This document shows positions 1-8,102 of a stretch of DNA of 42,957 nt, piece by piece. The notes under the pieces were generated by a model. That model had not been told where the DNA came from and ran no database searches. It saw only the letters and a list, made by a program, of their open reading frames with translations. How positions within the stretch are numbered: the first letter of the stretch is position 1; each line of letters opens with the position of its first letter. The stretch comes from an uncultured Bacillota bacterium (lineage in GTDB: Bacteria; Bacillota; Clostridia; Christensenellales; Borkfalkiaceae): positions 1 through 42,957 of the forward strand of contig CASDTU010000036.1 of the NCBI GenBank assembly GCA_949283775.1, written 5' to 3'. The translations under genes were made by a program, and so were the position numbers.

Positions 1-314
1 TCCGTCTTTGTATTCTCCGGCGAAAGGAGAGACAAAAATTCCCTGCAACTGCCGCACGGCGTCATCAGGCGATCCCCTTCCCCGACGCAGACGATCCTGC
101 GCACGGCCGTCTCGCCGTCCGTCACCATCGTCGACGCGGCATTCCTTTCGGCACAAAAACCGAGACCGCACGCGAGGTCAAGATTCACGCCGACATAATA
201 TTGACCGTTTCCGCCCTCCAACACCGCACAAACCAATCCCGATGAAAAAAATTCACCGCGGCGGCAGGGCTTCCGCTTCTTGCAGGCAAGCGCATACATT
301 TCCTCGTACGTCAT
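1..314 (-). CDS. cytidine deaminase-like protein (3' end cut by window edge)
   Basis: An open frame runs from ATG at 314 off the left edge, giving 104 residues. It carries both zinc signatures of the cytidine deaminase fold: Cys-Ala-Glu at residues 54-56 (inside CAERNA) and Pro-Cys-Gly-Ser-Cys at 86-90, so Cys54, Cys87 and Cys90 would bind zinc and Glu56 would be the proton shuttle. The family hydrolytically deaminates cytidine or related nucleosides in pyrimidine salvage; blasticidin-S-deaminase-like members share the same motifs, so the substrate is uncertain. The start is supported by AGGGGGA just upstream. The start of the protein is intact; roughly the last 25-30 residues of a typical ~130-residue enzyme lie outside the window. 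Confidence 0.8.
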   Translation of the reverse strand, partial: MTYEEMYALACKKRKPCRRGEFFSSGLVCAVLEGGNGQYYVGVNLDLACGLGFCAERNAASTMVTDGETAVRRIVCVGEGDRLMTPCGSCREFLSLLSPENTKT

Positions 315-369
315 ACAGTATCCCCCTTTTTTTGCATCGTCATGCACATTTCTTTCCAACAAATAAATA

Positions 370-411
370 AAAAAGCGGCGATATGATTTCTCGTCTTTTC
401 CGTCGCTTTTT
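370..411 (-). terminator. possible intrinsic terminator after the malic enzyme gene
   Basis: AAAAAGCG (370-377) pairs with CGCTTTTT (404-411) around a 26-nt loop. Read on the minus strand the stem is followed by a T-rich stretch. It lies 73-114 bases past the malic enzyme stop. The stem is short and the loop long, so the call is weak. Confidence 0.35.
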
Positions 412-483
412 CATTGAAACTGTTTTGAATATAGCAATACCACTTTCAAAATTACGACCGTCTTGCAAACAATCGCCGACCGA

Positions 484-1653
484 TCAGATCCTGGCCAGCC
501 CCTCTTTTTTCGCCTGCTCCGCAACGGCATTTGCCACAGCCTTTGCCACGCGCGGATCGAACGGCGAGGGAATAATGCAATCGCGCGCCAGAGAATCACT
601 CACAAGATTTGCCAATGCGTGCGCCGCAGCTACCTTCATCCCTTCGCTGATGTCGCGCGCGCGCACATCGAGCGCACCGCGGAAAACCCCCGGAAACGCC
701 AATACGTTGTTGATTTGGTTGGGGAAATCGCTCCTGCCCGTTCCAACGACGAATGCGCCTGCCTCCAAAGCATCCTGCGGGTAGATTTCCGGCTCCGGAT
801 TCGCCATCGCAAACACCACGCTCTTTTCCGCCATCTGCGAAACCATCTCGCCCGTCAGCTGACGGGGCGCCGAAACGCCTATGAAAACGTCCGCGCCCTT
901 GATCGCATCTTTTAAAACGCCGCGCTTTTTCTCGCGGTTGGTCCGCTTTGCGATCTCCGTCTGCGCCGGCGTGAGCCAGCTTTCCCCTTCGCACACCAAT
1001 CCGTTTTTATCCGCCATGAGTATGTTCTTTGCGCCGCATTCGAGCAGCAGTTTGCAGATCGCGATCCCTGCGCTGCCTGCGCCGCAAATCACGACGCGCA
1101 CTTTTTCGATTTCTTTTCCGGCAAGTTTCAAAGCATTGAACAGCGCCGCCGCCACAACGATCGCCGTCCCGTGCTGATCGTCGTGAAATACCGGTATATC
1201 CAGCTTTTCTTTCAGACGCTTTTCCACGGCAAAACATTTCGGCGCGCAGATGTCCTCCAAATTGATACCGCCGAAAGAAGGCGCGATCATCTCCACCGTC
1301 TTTACGATATCGTCCTCATCCTGCCCGGACAATACGATCGGAATACTGTCGATGCCCGCAAACTCCCGAAACAGAATACTCTTCCCTTCCATGACCGGAA
1401 GCCCCGCCAATCCGCCGATATTTCCGAGCCCCAAAACAGCGCTGCCGTCCGAAACTACTGCCACCGTGTTCCATTTTCTGGTATACAGGTAGGCGTTTTC
1501 GGAATCTTTTGCGATTTCGCGGCAGGGCTGCGCAACGCCAGGCGTATACGCCACCGACAGAGCATCCTTGTCCTTGATCTCGATCAGAGAGCGCATTTCG
1601 TATTTCCCGCGCAAGTCTTTATGTAATTGTAAAGAACGTTCGTAAATATCCAT
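484..1653 (-). CDS. NAD(P)-dependent malic enzyme (oxaloacetate-decarboxylating)
   Basis: A 389-residue cytosolic enzyme that converts malate to pyruvate and CO2 with reduction of NAD(P). Visible family features are YTPGV at 36-40, SDGSAVLGLGNIG at 68-80, the catalytic-lysine region GKS at 90-92, FGGINLEDI at 127-135, HDDQHGTA at 157-164 (metal and malate site) and the dinucleotide motif GAGSAG at 191-196. The length fits the short bacterial form without a phosphotransacetylase extension. The start is ATG 1653 because AGAGGAGA lies 7-8 bases upstream; an earlier in-frame ATG at 1683 has no such site. Cofactor preference cannot be read from sequence. It appears monocistronic, with the PucR-like regulator gene immediately upstream on the same strand. 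Confidence 0.95.
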   Translation of the reverse strand: MDIYERSLQLHKDLRGKYEMRSLIEIKDKDALSVAYTPGVAQPCREIAKDSENAYLYTRKWNTVAVVSDGSAVLGLGNIGGLAGLPVMEGKSILFREFAGIDSIPIVLSGQDEDDIVKTVEMIAPSFGGINLEDICAPKCFAVEKRLKEKLDIPVFHDDQHGTAIVVAAALFNALKLAGKEIEKVRVVICGAGSAGIAICKLLLECGAKNILMADKNGLVCEGESWLTPAQTEIAKRTNREKKRGVLKDAIKGADVFIGVSAPRQLTGEMVSQMAEKSVVFAMANPEPEIYPQDALEAGAFVVGTGRSDFPNQINNVLAFPGVFRGALDVRARDISEGMKVAAAHALANLVSDSLARDCIIPSPFDPRVAKAVANAVAEQAKKEGLARI

Positions 1654-1865
1654 TCTGTTTTTCTCCTCTGCAAAATGCCGCAATATTCCGCTTCTCTTTT
1701 CTCTTTTTGTAAGATCGGAACCGTTTACCGAAAGCGGAAAATTCGACGCTGCTTTTTTAAAAATACATTTTTTTGAAAGATTTTAAACTTTTTTATGACA
1801 ATGCAAAACAATTTTGATAAAAATATAAAACGATGCTTTTCTACTCCGTGTCAAACGGAACGGAT

Positions 1866-2885
1866 TTATAACAATTTGTTCAAGATGGTGATGATACGAA
1901 ACGTAACCGCATCCGAAAACTTGCGCAAATTCAGCCCCATGACGCGCTCGATCTTATCCAGGCGGTACATCAAGGTGTTGCGATGCATATAGAGATTGCG
2001 CGAAGTCTCGCTTACGTTGAGGCTGTTTTCCAAAAATTCCTCCGCCGTATTGACCATATCTTCGTCTTTGAGCAGTTCTTTCGCGTCGTTATCGAGCAAA
2101 ATCGACAAATATTCGTTCAGCTTGTTTTCGGGAATATCTTCCAACATCTTGATCAGCATGAATTCTCTGTAACTGTGTACCACGCCTTTGGAATTGAACA
2201 GCGCGCTCATGCGAAGCGCCGCGCTCGCCTGCTGATAAGATACGCTGATATCCTCAAATTTGCGGAAAGTTCCGCCCACGCCGATATGCGAGCGAATCCC
2301 CAATTCTTCCAAGAGCGAGCGGGAGATGAAATCCGCAAAATCGACGGAGGATTGGTATTCGGAATCTATCTCCATAAACTTGATGAAGGCGCAGTCCTTG
2401 CCCGAGATCGTTACCGCGCAATCGGCTTCTCCGCCCGCATATTGCGAAAGAAGCGAAATCACGTCGGATATCTTCCCTTCCGCCGATACGGCGAGCGCAA
2501 AGCACGGTATGTCCGGAACCGAATATTTTGCACAGTATTTCTGCACGTCCGCTGAGGAGCATTCCCCCAGAAGAATCCGCCGCACAAATTCACCCTTGGG
2601 CAAATTGACCGCCTTGTTGGAAGAATTCTCTATCATGTCCGCAAGCAAAAACGCATAGTTCTTTTGCACCGGGCCCGTCCCTTCTATGGAGAAAATATAT
2701 TTCGACGCCTTATACTCCGCGCTGAACCGCGTCATGTTTGCCGCTTCATCCTGCACGATCCCGTTGATTTCCGCATCCCCTTTTTTGCTTTGATCGAACG
2801 GCTTTCCGTCCGCCGCGCATACGTTGACCGTTATGCCCGTATTTTCATGGATCAAATGGAGAATTTTTTTCAGCTCAGAATACAT
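1866..2885 (-). CDS. PucR/CdaR-family transcriptional regulator
   Basis: A 339-residue protein with the C-terminal helix-turn-helix characteristic of PucR and sugar-diacid (CdaR) regulators. Around residues 285-335 it has a segment with ETSRNLYMHRNTLMYRLDKI followed by a second helix ending RIITILNKLL. The middle (about 160-260) resembles the GGDEF-like CdaR spacer domain. The N-terminal ~80 residues look like a small sensory domain and hold no recognisable cofactor site. It lies just upstream of the malic enzyme gene on the same strand, separated by 212 bases, so control of malate or diacid use is a reasonable guess, but the effector is not visible. The ATG at 2885 has AAGGAG 6 bases upstream and a good promoter at 2928-2956. 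Confidence 0.85.
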   Translation of the reverse strand: MYSELKKILHLIHENTGITVNVCAADGKPFDQSKKGDAEINGIVQDEAANMTRFSAEYKASKYIFSIEGTGPVQKNYAFLLADMIENSSNKAVNLPKGEFVRRILLGECSSADVQKYCAKYSVPDIPCFALAVSAEGKISDVISLLSQYAGGEADCAVTISGKDCAFIKFMEIDSEYQSSVDFADFISRSLLEELGIRSHIGVGGTFRKFEDISVSYQQASAALRMSALFNSKGVVHSYREFMLIKMLEDIPENKLNEYLSILLDNDAKELLKDEDMVNTAEEFLENSLNVSETSRNLYMHRNTLMYRLDKIERVMGLNLRKFSDAVTFRIITILNKLL

Positions 2886-2927
2886 CCTCTTCTCCTTTTT
2901 TCGTCAGATTTTCGTTCATTGCCTTTC

Positions 2928-2956
2928 ATTATAGCGCAAATTCCGCTAAATATCAA
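2928..2956 (-). promoter_or_regulatory. sigma-A promoter for the PucR-like regulator
   Basis: Read on the minus strand: TTGATA (2956-2951), 17-base spacer, TATAAT (2933-2928). The start codon is about 36 bases downstream of the expected transcription start. Confidence 0.75.
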
Positions 2957-3144
2957 TAATTTTTACCAAAAGAGTCTTTGCTATGTAAAATTTTGCCTCT
3001 TTTACACATTCTACAATATATACGCGAGTATCTTCGCTTCGCCGCACGCGGATCGATGTCTTTGTCTTTTTCCGCGCCGCACGCGCGCACGGCATCCGCT
3101 CGCCGCCGCACGGCGGACTTTTTGCCTTGTATTTTGATTTATAC

Positions 3145-3173
3145 TTGACACTTTCCGCTCCATGTAGTAAAAT
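3145..3173 (+). promoter_or_regulatory. sigma-A promoter for the plus-strand membrane protein
   Basis: TTGACA (3145-3150), 17-base spacer, TAAAAT (3168-3173). This predicts a start near 3180 and a leader of about 70 bases. Confidence 0.8.
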
Positions 3174-3250
3174 AATAACTGTGATATTGTCGCACAGAAA
3201 AATCTTTCTGCAAACGTGCGGCAGAAAAAATAAAAATAGGGGTACATCTT

Positions 3251-4894
3251 ATGTCAAACGAAACGGCGACACCCGAAACTAAAAAACAAGGAAAAGTTTT
3301 ACAGATCGTCTTATCTGTGCTGCTTTTTGCTGGCTTCGCAGCTTTTTTATTCGTTCCTGACCTGGTCGTTTACGAAACCAGTCTTTGGTCACAGATTCTA
3401 AACCTGTTTAAAAAGGAGTTTTTAGGCGAAGGACTGATCAAAATCGCGATGTATGGGTTCATCGGCTTTTATGCCCTCCTCATCATTTGCACGGTCGTTT
3501 CCTTCTTTACGAAAAGAAGGGCGGCGCTCGTCTTCAATTATATCAAAACGATCGCAGGTCTTGCCGCGATCCTGCTCTTTTTGTATGCCCTGCTCGATGA
3601 AGGATTTACGCTGCGCGATTTGATTTTCAGCAGCAAAACGGGAATCGCGCTCAATTCTGCGGCGTTTTTGCTGTTCTTCTCCCTGCTGGGACTGATCGTG
3701 CTCAATTTTTCCGCTTACAAAGGTTTTGGCTTTGCAAAACTCATCTTTGCACTGCTCGCGGCGGCGTTCTTTGTTTTTGCACAAAAATATACCTTCATTG
3801 AAGAATATACGTTTGCGGATCTGTTTACAAAACCTCAATTCGGCGATGGCCTGAAATATACGCTGACCACGTACGGATTCTATGTGCTCGGCTGGGCTGT
3901 TCTTGCGAACTTCGGGCTTGCTCTCCTGACGCTGATATTTCCGAAAATGTCCGTCATCGATCTGATCCGCTCCGTTTTAATCTTTGTTGTCGCAGCTTTC
4001 GCCTTCGTTATGCTCGGAATCACCTCTTCCTTTACAAAGGTCTTCGACCAGATCGGCACGATCGGAATGCTCGGCTTATCTTTGGCCCAACTCATCTACG
4101 CCATCGTTTTGGTCTGCGTTTTGCATTCCCGCAAGAAAAAGCGTGCGGCTGAGCCGTTTGTTTTCGATGCGAATAACCAAATGGCCGTCAAAGGGTTCGA
4201 AGCACAGCCCGCCGCCGACGCCGCAGCCGACGAAAAGCCTATCGTCGCGGAAGAACCCGAAAAAGATCCGGAAGCTGATAAGATGAACGAGGCTTTCGAA
4301 ACCGCGTCGCAAATTTCCATTGAAGAAATCGAAAAGCAAGCGGAAGCAGAAGTGTCCGCCCCTTCCGATTATGAAAGCGTGATCCGTGATACCCCCGTTG
4401 AACCGGAAACCGCCGCAAAAGAAGACGTTGCGGAAGAAAAACCGTTTGACTTTAACCAGGCAAAATATGACGGACAGTTCAATCGCGAATATACCGACTA
4501 CGCACAGCAGGAAGAACAAAAAGCGCAAAAACAGGAAGCTGCGAACGTTTCTTCCAATCAGCAGCAAACTGCTTACGGTTATTCCGCTCCCCCGTATTAC
4601 GGAACACAGCCGCAATATCCGCCGCAGCAACCCGCCGGCGCGTATTACGGTTACAATACCGGATTTATACCCGATCCGTTCCTTGCCAGCCTGACGCCGC
4701 AGGAGAGAGACGAATTTGACCGCCTGTTTATTTCCCGTATTTACGGCGACAACAAGAGATTGCCCGCCTACCATATCGGCGGCGACAACCGCGAATTCTT
4801 TGCTAAGATCTTCGTATTTATGGGCAGATACCGCAATGTGATTTCTGACGGTTTGCTGGAAAAAATCTATAATTACAGCAACTCCGTCAAATAA
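3251..4894 (+). CDS. multi-pass membrane protein with disordered linker and conserved C-terminal module, unknown function
   Basis: This 547-residue protein has three parts. Residues 1-295 contain about eight hydrophobic spans, starting near residues 18-36 and 62-84. Residues 300-470 form a charged linker rich in Ala, Glu, Lys and then Gln, Tyr and Pro. The C-terminal ~70 residues form a compact segment (LTPQERDEFDRLF, then GGDNREFF, then a helix ending LLEKIYNY). I do not recognise a named family. The C-terminal block looks like a module placed behind varied membrane or linker regions, and I would guess a cytoplasmic interaction domain. The start is ATG 3251 with AGGGG 8 bases upstream. The gene has its own promoter and a perfect hairpin terminator, so it is monocistronic. 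Confidence 0.85.
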   Translation: MSNETATPETKKQGKVLQIVLSVLLFAGFAAFLFVPDLVVYETSLWSQILNLFKKEFLGEGLIKIAMYGFIGFYALLIICTVVSFFTKRRAALVFNYIKTIAGLAAILLFLYALLDEGFTLRDLIFSSKTGIALNSAAFLLFFSLLGLIVLNFSAYKGFGFAKLIFALLAAAFFVFAQKYTFIEEYTFADLFTKPQFGDGLKYTLTTYGFYVLGWAVLANFGLALLTLIFPKMSVIDLIRSVLIFVVAAFAFVMLGITSSFTKVFDQIGTIGMLGLSLAQLIYAIVLVCVLHSRKKKRAAEPFVFDANNQMAVKGFEAQPAADAAADEKPIVAEEPEKDPEADKMNEAFETASQISIEEIEKQAEAEVSAPSDYESVIRDTPVEPETAAKEDVAEEKPFDFNQAKYDGQFNREYTDYAQQEEQKAQKQEAANVSSNQQQTAYGYSAPPYYGTQPQYPPQQPAGAYYGYNTGFIPDPFLASLTPQERDEFDRLFISRIYGDNKRLPAYHIGGDNREFFAKIFVFMGRYRNVISDGLLEKIYNYSNSVK

Positions 4895-4914
4895 AATTTC
4901 AGATCTTCTTTTTT

Positions 4915-4957
4915 AAGATTGCCGCCGCAAAAATTCTTTGCGGCGGCAATCTTTTCT
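4915..4957 (+). terminator. intrinsic terminator of the 3251-4894 gene
   Basis: A perfect 17-bp stem (4915-4931 with 4937-4953) with 5-base loop AATTC, followed by TTCTTTG. It starts 20 bases after the stop codon. Confidence 0.9.
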
Positions 4958-5046
4958 TTGCGTTACTCTTTTCTTTCTTCACTCTTTTTGCTTTGATCGT
5001 TCCTTGCTTCACCCTTTTTTTGCTTTGATCTTGTCTTATTTTAGAA

Positions 5047-5076
5047 AAAAGCTGAGCGTTTTAAGCTCGGCTTTTT
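5047..5076. terminator. bidirectional terminator between convergent genes
   Basis: AAAAGCTGAGC (5047-5057) pairs with GCTCGGCTTTT (5065-5075), one G-T wobble, with a 7-base loop. A T-run follows on both strands, with six T on the minus strand. It most likely ends the minus-strand membrane-protein operon 5248-6997. The rest of 4958-5247 shows no gene. Confidence 0.75.
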
Positions 5077-5247
5077 ACGTTCTTTCTATCGATATGAACA
5101 ATTTATCGTTGAATACTTTTCTCTATACACAGAACCAAAGTTCATTCGTTATAATCAATAAAATGATTAGTTTTTTACAAATACGTTTCTCTGCGCTTGA
5201 TCCCCTTGCGGACGACATAGGATATTGCCGAATTATTCTTTCAAAAG

Positions 5248-6009
5248 CTACTTGCTTTTCCGAATGCTGATCAAAATTTTCAAAATGAGTTGAATAATGC
5301 GCAGTATTGCAATGATGAACTGCAAGACATATTCTACCAAATAGCTGCGGAAGATCTTTTGTACGGTAAGCATTTCTTCCCCCGTCAGCTCAGACTCCAA
5401 TAAAACTTGCGCACGCTTCATGGCTTTCTTTTCCACGGGAATATTCAAAACCGTTACGATAAAACCAAACAAAATAAAAAGCAGTCCGACGCCGGCCGTG
5501 ATCAACGAAAGTAAAAGAGTCTGCAATACAAATAGATCAACTAAGAGGCCTATGAGAACCAAAGGAACAAATAAAAACGGAGCAAACACACCGAGTCCCT
5601 GCAAACGGCTGCGAACGATCATTTTCGTATCTGCATCCCTGTGCTGCTCAGCAAGCGCAACCTTTTGCGCCGCTATCGCTACGGCCGTAAGACTGGGTTT
5701 ATTGATCGTACGCATACGAAGATAAACCGTCCTTTTCGATATGCTGTAATGGTTACCGAATAAAATGGTTCGGATAATCCCGCATTTTTTTACCTGAACA
5801 TACGGCATTTCGTTTTGATCGAGAAGTTTGCGCGCATATTCTCCGCCCGTAAGGCCCAATGAATTGTTTGTACGGTTTCCGCGCCAATAACCGATCGCAA
5901 TCACGATTTGAGCGATAAACGCCGCAAGAATTGCTAATCCGAGCAAAATTGTCACCGCGATATAGACGATTTCCAATCCGTCAATTTTTGCCGCCAATAC
6001 ATTTACCAT
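5248..6009 (-). CDS. YugP-like membrane protein lacking the HExxH zinc motif (putative inactive metallopeptidase homologue)
   Basis: This 253-residue protein follows the layout of YugP-type membrane zinc peptidases: an N-terminal membrane helix (about 15-40), a GLTGGEYARKLLDQN segment at 52-66 (YugP members have GLTGAEVARRIL here), a segment matching the YugP catalytic helix at about 110-123, two to three hydrophobic spans at 140-190, an IPVE motif near 190-193 and a final hydrophobic helix. Where active relatives have A-A-H-E-A-G-H-A this protein has A-A-Q-K-V-A-L-A (113-120), so both zinc histidines and the catalytic glutamate are gone. The following QH is kept. The start is ATG 6009 because GGTGGAG lies 8 bases upstream; a GTG at 6024 has no ribosome site. 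It is the last gene of a three-gene operon. The homology is my reading of motifs and order, not a computed alignment. Confidence 0.65.
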   Translation of the reverse strand: MVNVLAAKIDGLEIVYIAVTILLGLAILAAFIAQIVIAIGYWRGNRTNNSLGLTGGEYARKLLDQNEMPYVQVKKCGIIRTILFGNHYSISKRTVYLRMRTINKPSLTAVAIAAQKVALAEQHRDADTKMIVRSRLQGLGVFAPFLFVPLVLIGLLVDLFVLQTLLLSLITAGVGLLFILFGFIVTVLNIPVEKKAMKRAQVLLESELTGEEMLTVQKIFRSYLVEYVLQFIIAILRIIQLILKILISIRKSK

Positions 6010-6036
6010 TTTTTCACTCTCCACCTTATTGAATTT

Positions 6037-6534
6037 TTATAAAATTATTATAAGACAAACCGCAGCGATCACCGCAATCCGCATCAACCAAGAAATAAGT
6101 TTATAAACTTTTCTCCGCCTAGCCGAAACCTTGTCATACATATATACGGCATTTTCTAACTGTGCGACCGTACCTTCCGAAACCGTAACTGCGGCTACGG
6201 GAATCGCATTCTTACGATTGGCAAAATGATTAAACCGAAGCCACACATCCTGCGTTTGGCCGCCGTCCAACGTGATGCCGCAATCCAAGGCATAGTCAAA
6301 GCGGGAATATCTCGGCGTGAACAATCCCAATAATCCGATGATCCAGAAAAAAGCGGAATACAGCCACCAATTCCGATACGAAAGTTCGGGTTTTCTGATC
6401 GCCTGCAAAACAATTTTACCGTCCGGCAAAACGGGGGCGTCTATATACTCTCTTCCGTTCTCCCTCTCAATTTTTAACTTTTTATCTCCCGCAAAAAGAA
6501 AAATATCCGCTCTGTTTATCAGATAAATCTTCAT
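6037..6534 (-). CDS. membrane protein with two transmembrane spans, unknown function
   Basis: A 165-residue protein of no family I recognise. The N-terminal ~50 residues look like a small beta-rich domain (KIYLINRADIFLF, then ENGREYIDAPVLPDGKI). One hydrophobic span follows at about 56-73, then a second soluble beta-type segment (80-125), then a final span at about 148-165. It sits between two other membrane-protein genes, with 27 bases to the YugP-like gene and 10 bases to the gene before it, so the three are cotranscribed. AAAGGAGG lies 4-5 bases before ATG 6534. Confidence 0.75.
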   Translation of the reverse strand: MKIYLINRADIFLFAGDKKLKIERENGREYIDAPVLPDGKIVLQAIRKPELSYRNWWLYSAFFWIIGLLGLFTPRYSRFDYALDCGITLDGGQTQDVWLRFNHFANRKNAIPVAAVTVSEGTVAQLENAVYMYDKVSARRRKVYKLISWLMRIAVIAAVCLIIIL

Positions 6535-6544
6535 AGCTCCTCCT

Positions 6545-6997
6545 TTAAATTATTTTGCTGTAATACAGAAGGAGCGCTGTCAGCAAAACCAAAACAGACA
6601 ATGATACGGACACAATTTTCCCTGTCTTGCGCGCTTCGTCTTGATTTCGGAAAACCACGAAAAGAACGATCGCGGAAAGGGCCACGCAGATCCCTGCAAG
6701 CGTCGGCAATAGGATCCGATAAGCTTCAACGATTTGATCCGATACTTCCTGTAAGCCGTTCAGATCGACGCGATACAGCGCCCTGAAAGAATCGTTCAGT
6801 AAAAGAAGGCCCAAAGTTATCATTGTAGCGGCAATCAAAATCAGTAAATACAGCGCCGTCCCGATAAATGCCACGCCTACGAATATTTTAAAAAGAACAG
6901 GCAACATAGCTGCAACCGCGATCATCCAGTTTACGCGAAGCAGTGTTCGGCAAAGTCTGTCTTTAAATTGCGTTACCTGCAATAATTTTTCCTTCAT
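6545..6997 (-). CDS. small four-span membrane protein, unknown function
   Basis: A 150-residue protein with four hydrophobic spans (about 24-45, 46-68, 93-115 and 127-147) and a short basic N-terminus. I recognise no motif. It is the first gene of the operon with the two following membrane proteins. It lies about 20 bases downstream of the expected start from a consensus promoter, with AAGGA before the ATG. Context suggests a membrane complex with the YugP-like protein, but nothing in the sequence names its role. Confidence 0.75.
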   Translation of the reverse strand: MKEKLLQVTQFKDRLCRTLLRVNWMIAVAAMLPVLFKIFVGVAFIGTALYLLILIAATMITLGLLLLNDSFRALYRVDLNGLQEVSDQIVEAYRILLPTLAGICVALSAIVLFVVFRNQDEARKTGKIVSVSLSVLVLLTALLLYYSKII

Positions 6998-7024
6998 TCT
7001 TACCGCTTCCTTAGCTTTTGTCCT

Positions 7025-7053
7025 ATTATATCAAAAGAAGCCGTCTTTGTCAA
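7025..7053 (-). promoter_or_regulatory. consensus sigma-A promoter of the three-gene membrane operon
   Basis: Read on the minus strand: TTGACA (7053-7048), 17-base spacer, TATAAT (7030-7025). It is an exact consensus match. The remainder of 6998-7299 holds only the terminator at 7236-7280. Confidence 0.9.
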
Positions 7054-7235
7054 TACACATAAATAAGCGGCGCGCTTGCTTTTTACCTTTGAAAAAGCGC
7101 TTTTAATACTCCGACGGCTGCTTTGGTTTCTTACTTTTTGTTTTTTCTGCAAGTTTAAACTTGCCCTCTGTCGATATTGATTTTTGTGGCTATTTATTCC
7201 AAAAGGCCGCGTTTCCTCCTTGTATTATTTAGTAA

Positions 7236-7280
7236 AAAACCCTGCGGCTTTTGCATGCTATGCAAAAGCCGCAGGGTTTT
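7236..7280 (-). terminator. strong intrinsic terminator after the CvpA-like gene
   Basis: A perfect 20-bp stem (7236-7255 with 7261-7280) with a 5-base loop. On the minus strand it ends in a run of six T. It begins 20 bases past the stop codon of the 7300-7836 gene. Confidence 0.92.
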
Positions 7281-7299
7281 CCCTTATTCAATAAAATGT

Positions 7300-7836
7300 C
7301 TAACCGATCACAAATTTAACAGGATTGTTTTCATATAAAATCCCGATAAACGTTCCATCGATCTTTTGGATCATGTCTACTCCGAAAGAGGTGTTTTCCC
7401 CCACTTTCAGCAAGGCAAGCGCCAAAAGCAGGAGCAAAAATACGGCGGCGACCATCAACACGCCGCCCAAAAAACGGTTGATGATGCGCATTGCAAGCAC
7501 GTCAGCCGAAAAAATTCCCGCCACGCACTTCACGACAAGGATCCGCACGATCTGAACGGCAAAAAACAGCACTACATAATAAATGACCGTAGCAAGGCGG
7601 ATCGTCTGTAAAAAGGACCACGTTTCGCCCAATTTATCGTTTAACGACGAAATCTGCTCCGCTACCGCCGGAATGCCGGCTATCATTCCGCCGAACGTAA
7701 AACAGACAAAGACCGATAAGATAAACCCGAATATACCTTTGGTAAAAAACTTCAGCGTTCGTCCGAATCCGAGCGCAAGGCCAAGCCCTGCAAGCACGAT
7801 CGCCACAAGTATCGTTACAGAATCTATAGAATTCAA
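7300..7836 (-). CDS. CvpA-like integral membrane protein
   Basis: A 178-residue protein with four hydrophobic spans (about 7-25, 31-52, 82-105 and 125-145). It has the pattern of the CvpA / colicin V production family: a Gly-rich first helix pair, then a NRFLGGVL turn into the last helix. In that family the function is poorly defined (membrane integrity, purine or biofilm phenotypes). The start is TTG 7836, fixed by AAAGGAGG 6 bases upstream; no ATG is near. It is monocistronic with a strong terminator. I see no clear promoter in the 266 bases upstream. A different small membrane family cannot be excluded. Confidence 0.65.
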   Translation of the reverse strand: MNSIDSVTILVAIVLAGLGLALGFGRTLKFFTKGIFGFILSVFVCFTFGGMIAGIPAVAEQISSLNDKLGETWSFLQTIRLATVIYYVVLFFAVQIVRILVVKCVAGIFSADVLAMRIINRFLGGVLMVAAVFLLLLLALALLKVGENTSFGVDMIQKIDGTFIGILYENNPVKFVIG

Positions 7837-8059
7837 CCCGTTCCTCCTTTACTGCTTCTTTTTACTATCTCCATCCGTATATTTTTTAAACCTGTTTTGA
7901 CGCAAATCTTAAAATGCCGACTTGAAAACTCTTCAAAAGCCGCGAATCCTGTCTTTACGCCACGCCGCAAAACTTCGCGGCAAAATCGTACCGTCGGCAG
8001 AAAAACAAATCATGCTCATCCGTATACGCAGTTTTCGTTTCGCCTTTAATAAACACTGC

Positions 8060-8084
8060 GCCCGATTCTCTGCGGCGATCGGGC
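8060..8084 (-). terminator. weak hairpin after the DUF1846 gene
   Basis: GCCCGAT (8060-8066) pairs with ATCGGGC (8078-8084) around an 11-base loop, 19 bases past the stop at 8103. The T-tract is poor (GCAGTGTTTATT), so termination is uncertain. Confidence 0.3.
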
Positions 8085-8102
8085 ACAATGCAATCATTAC
8101 TA

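Larger units (their letters stand above)
2886..3250. other. divergent intergenic region with two promoters
   Basis: This 365-base region separates the PucR-like gene (minus) from the plus-strand membrane protein. Besides the two promoters listed separately it holds a GC-rich block at about 3030-3118 containing a CCGCCG-CA-CGGCGG inverted repeat (3103-3116) followed by five T on the plus strand. The loop is only 2 bases, so the repeat is not a convincing terminator. I see no small gene here. Confidence 0.5.

Noticed and set aside
8..370. Plus-strand ORF of 120 residues at the left edge
   Set aside because: It is antisense to a frame with clear cytidine deaminase zinc motifs and a good ribosome site; its product is Arg/Pro/Ser-rich as expected of a shadow frame.
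3103..3123. Plus-strand terminator CCGCCG-CA-CGGCGG with five T
   Set aside because: The loop is only 2 bases, the stem is 6 bp, and no plus-strand gene lies upstream to be terminated.
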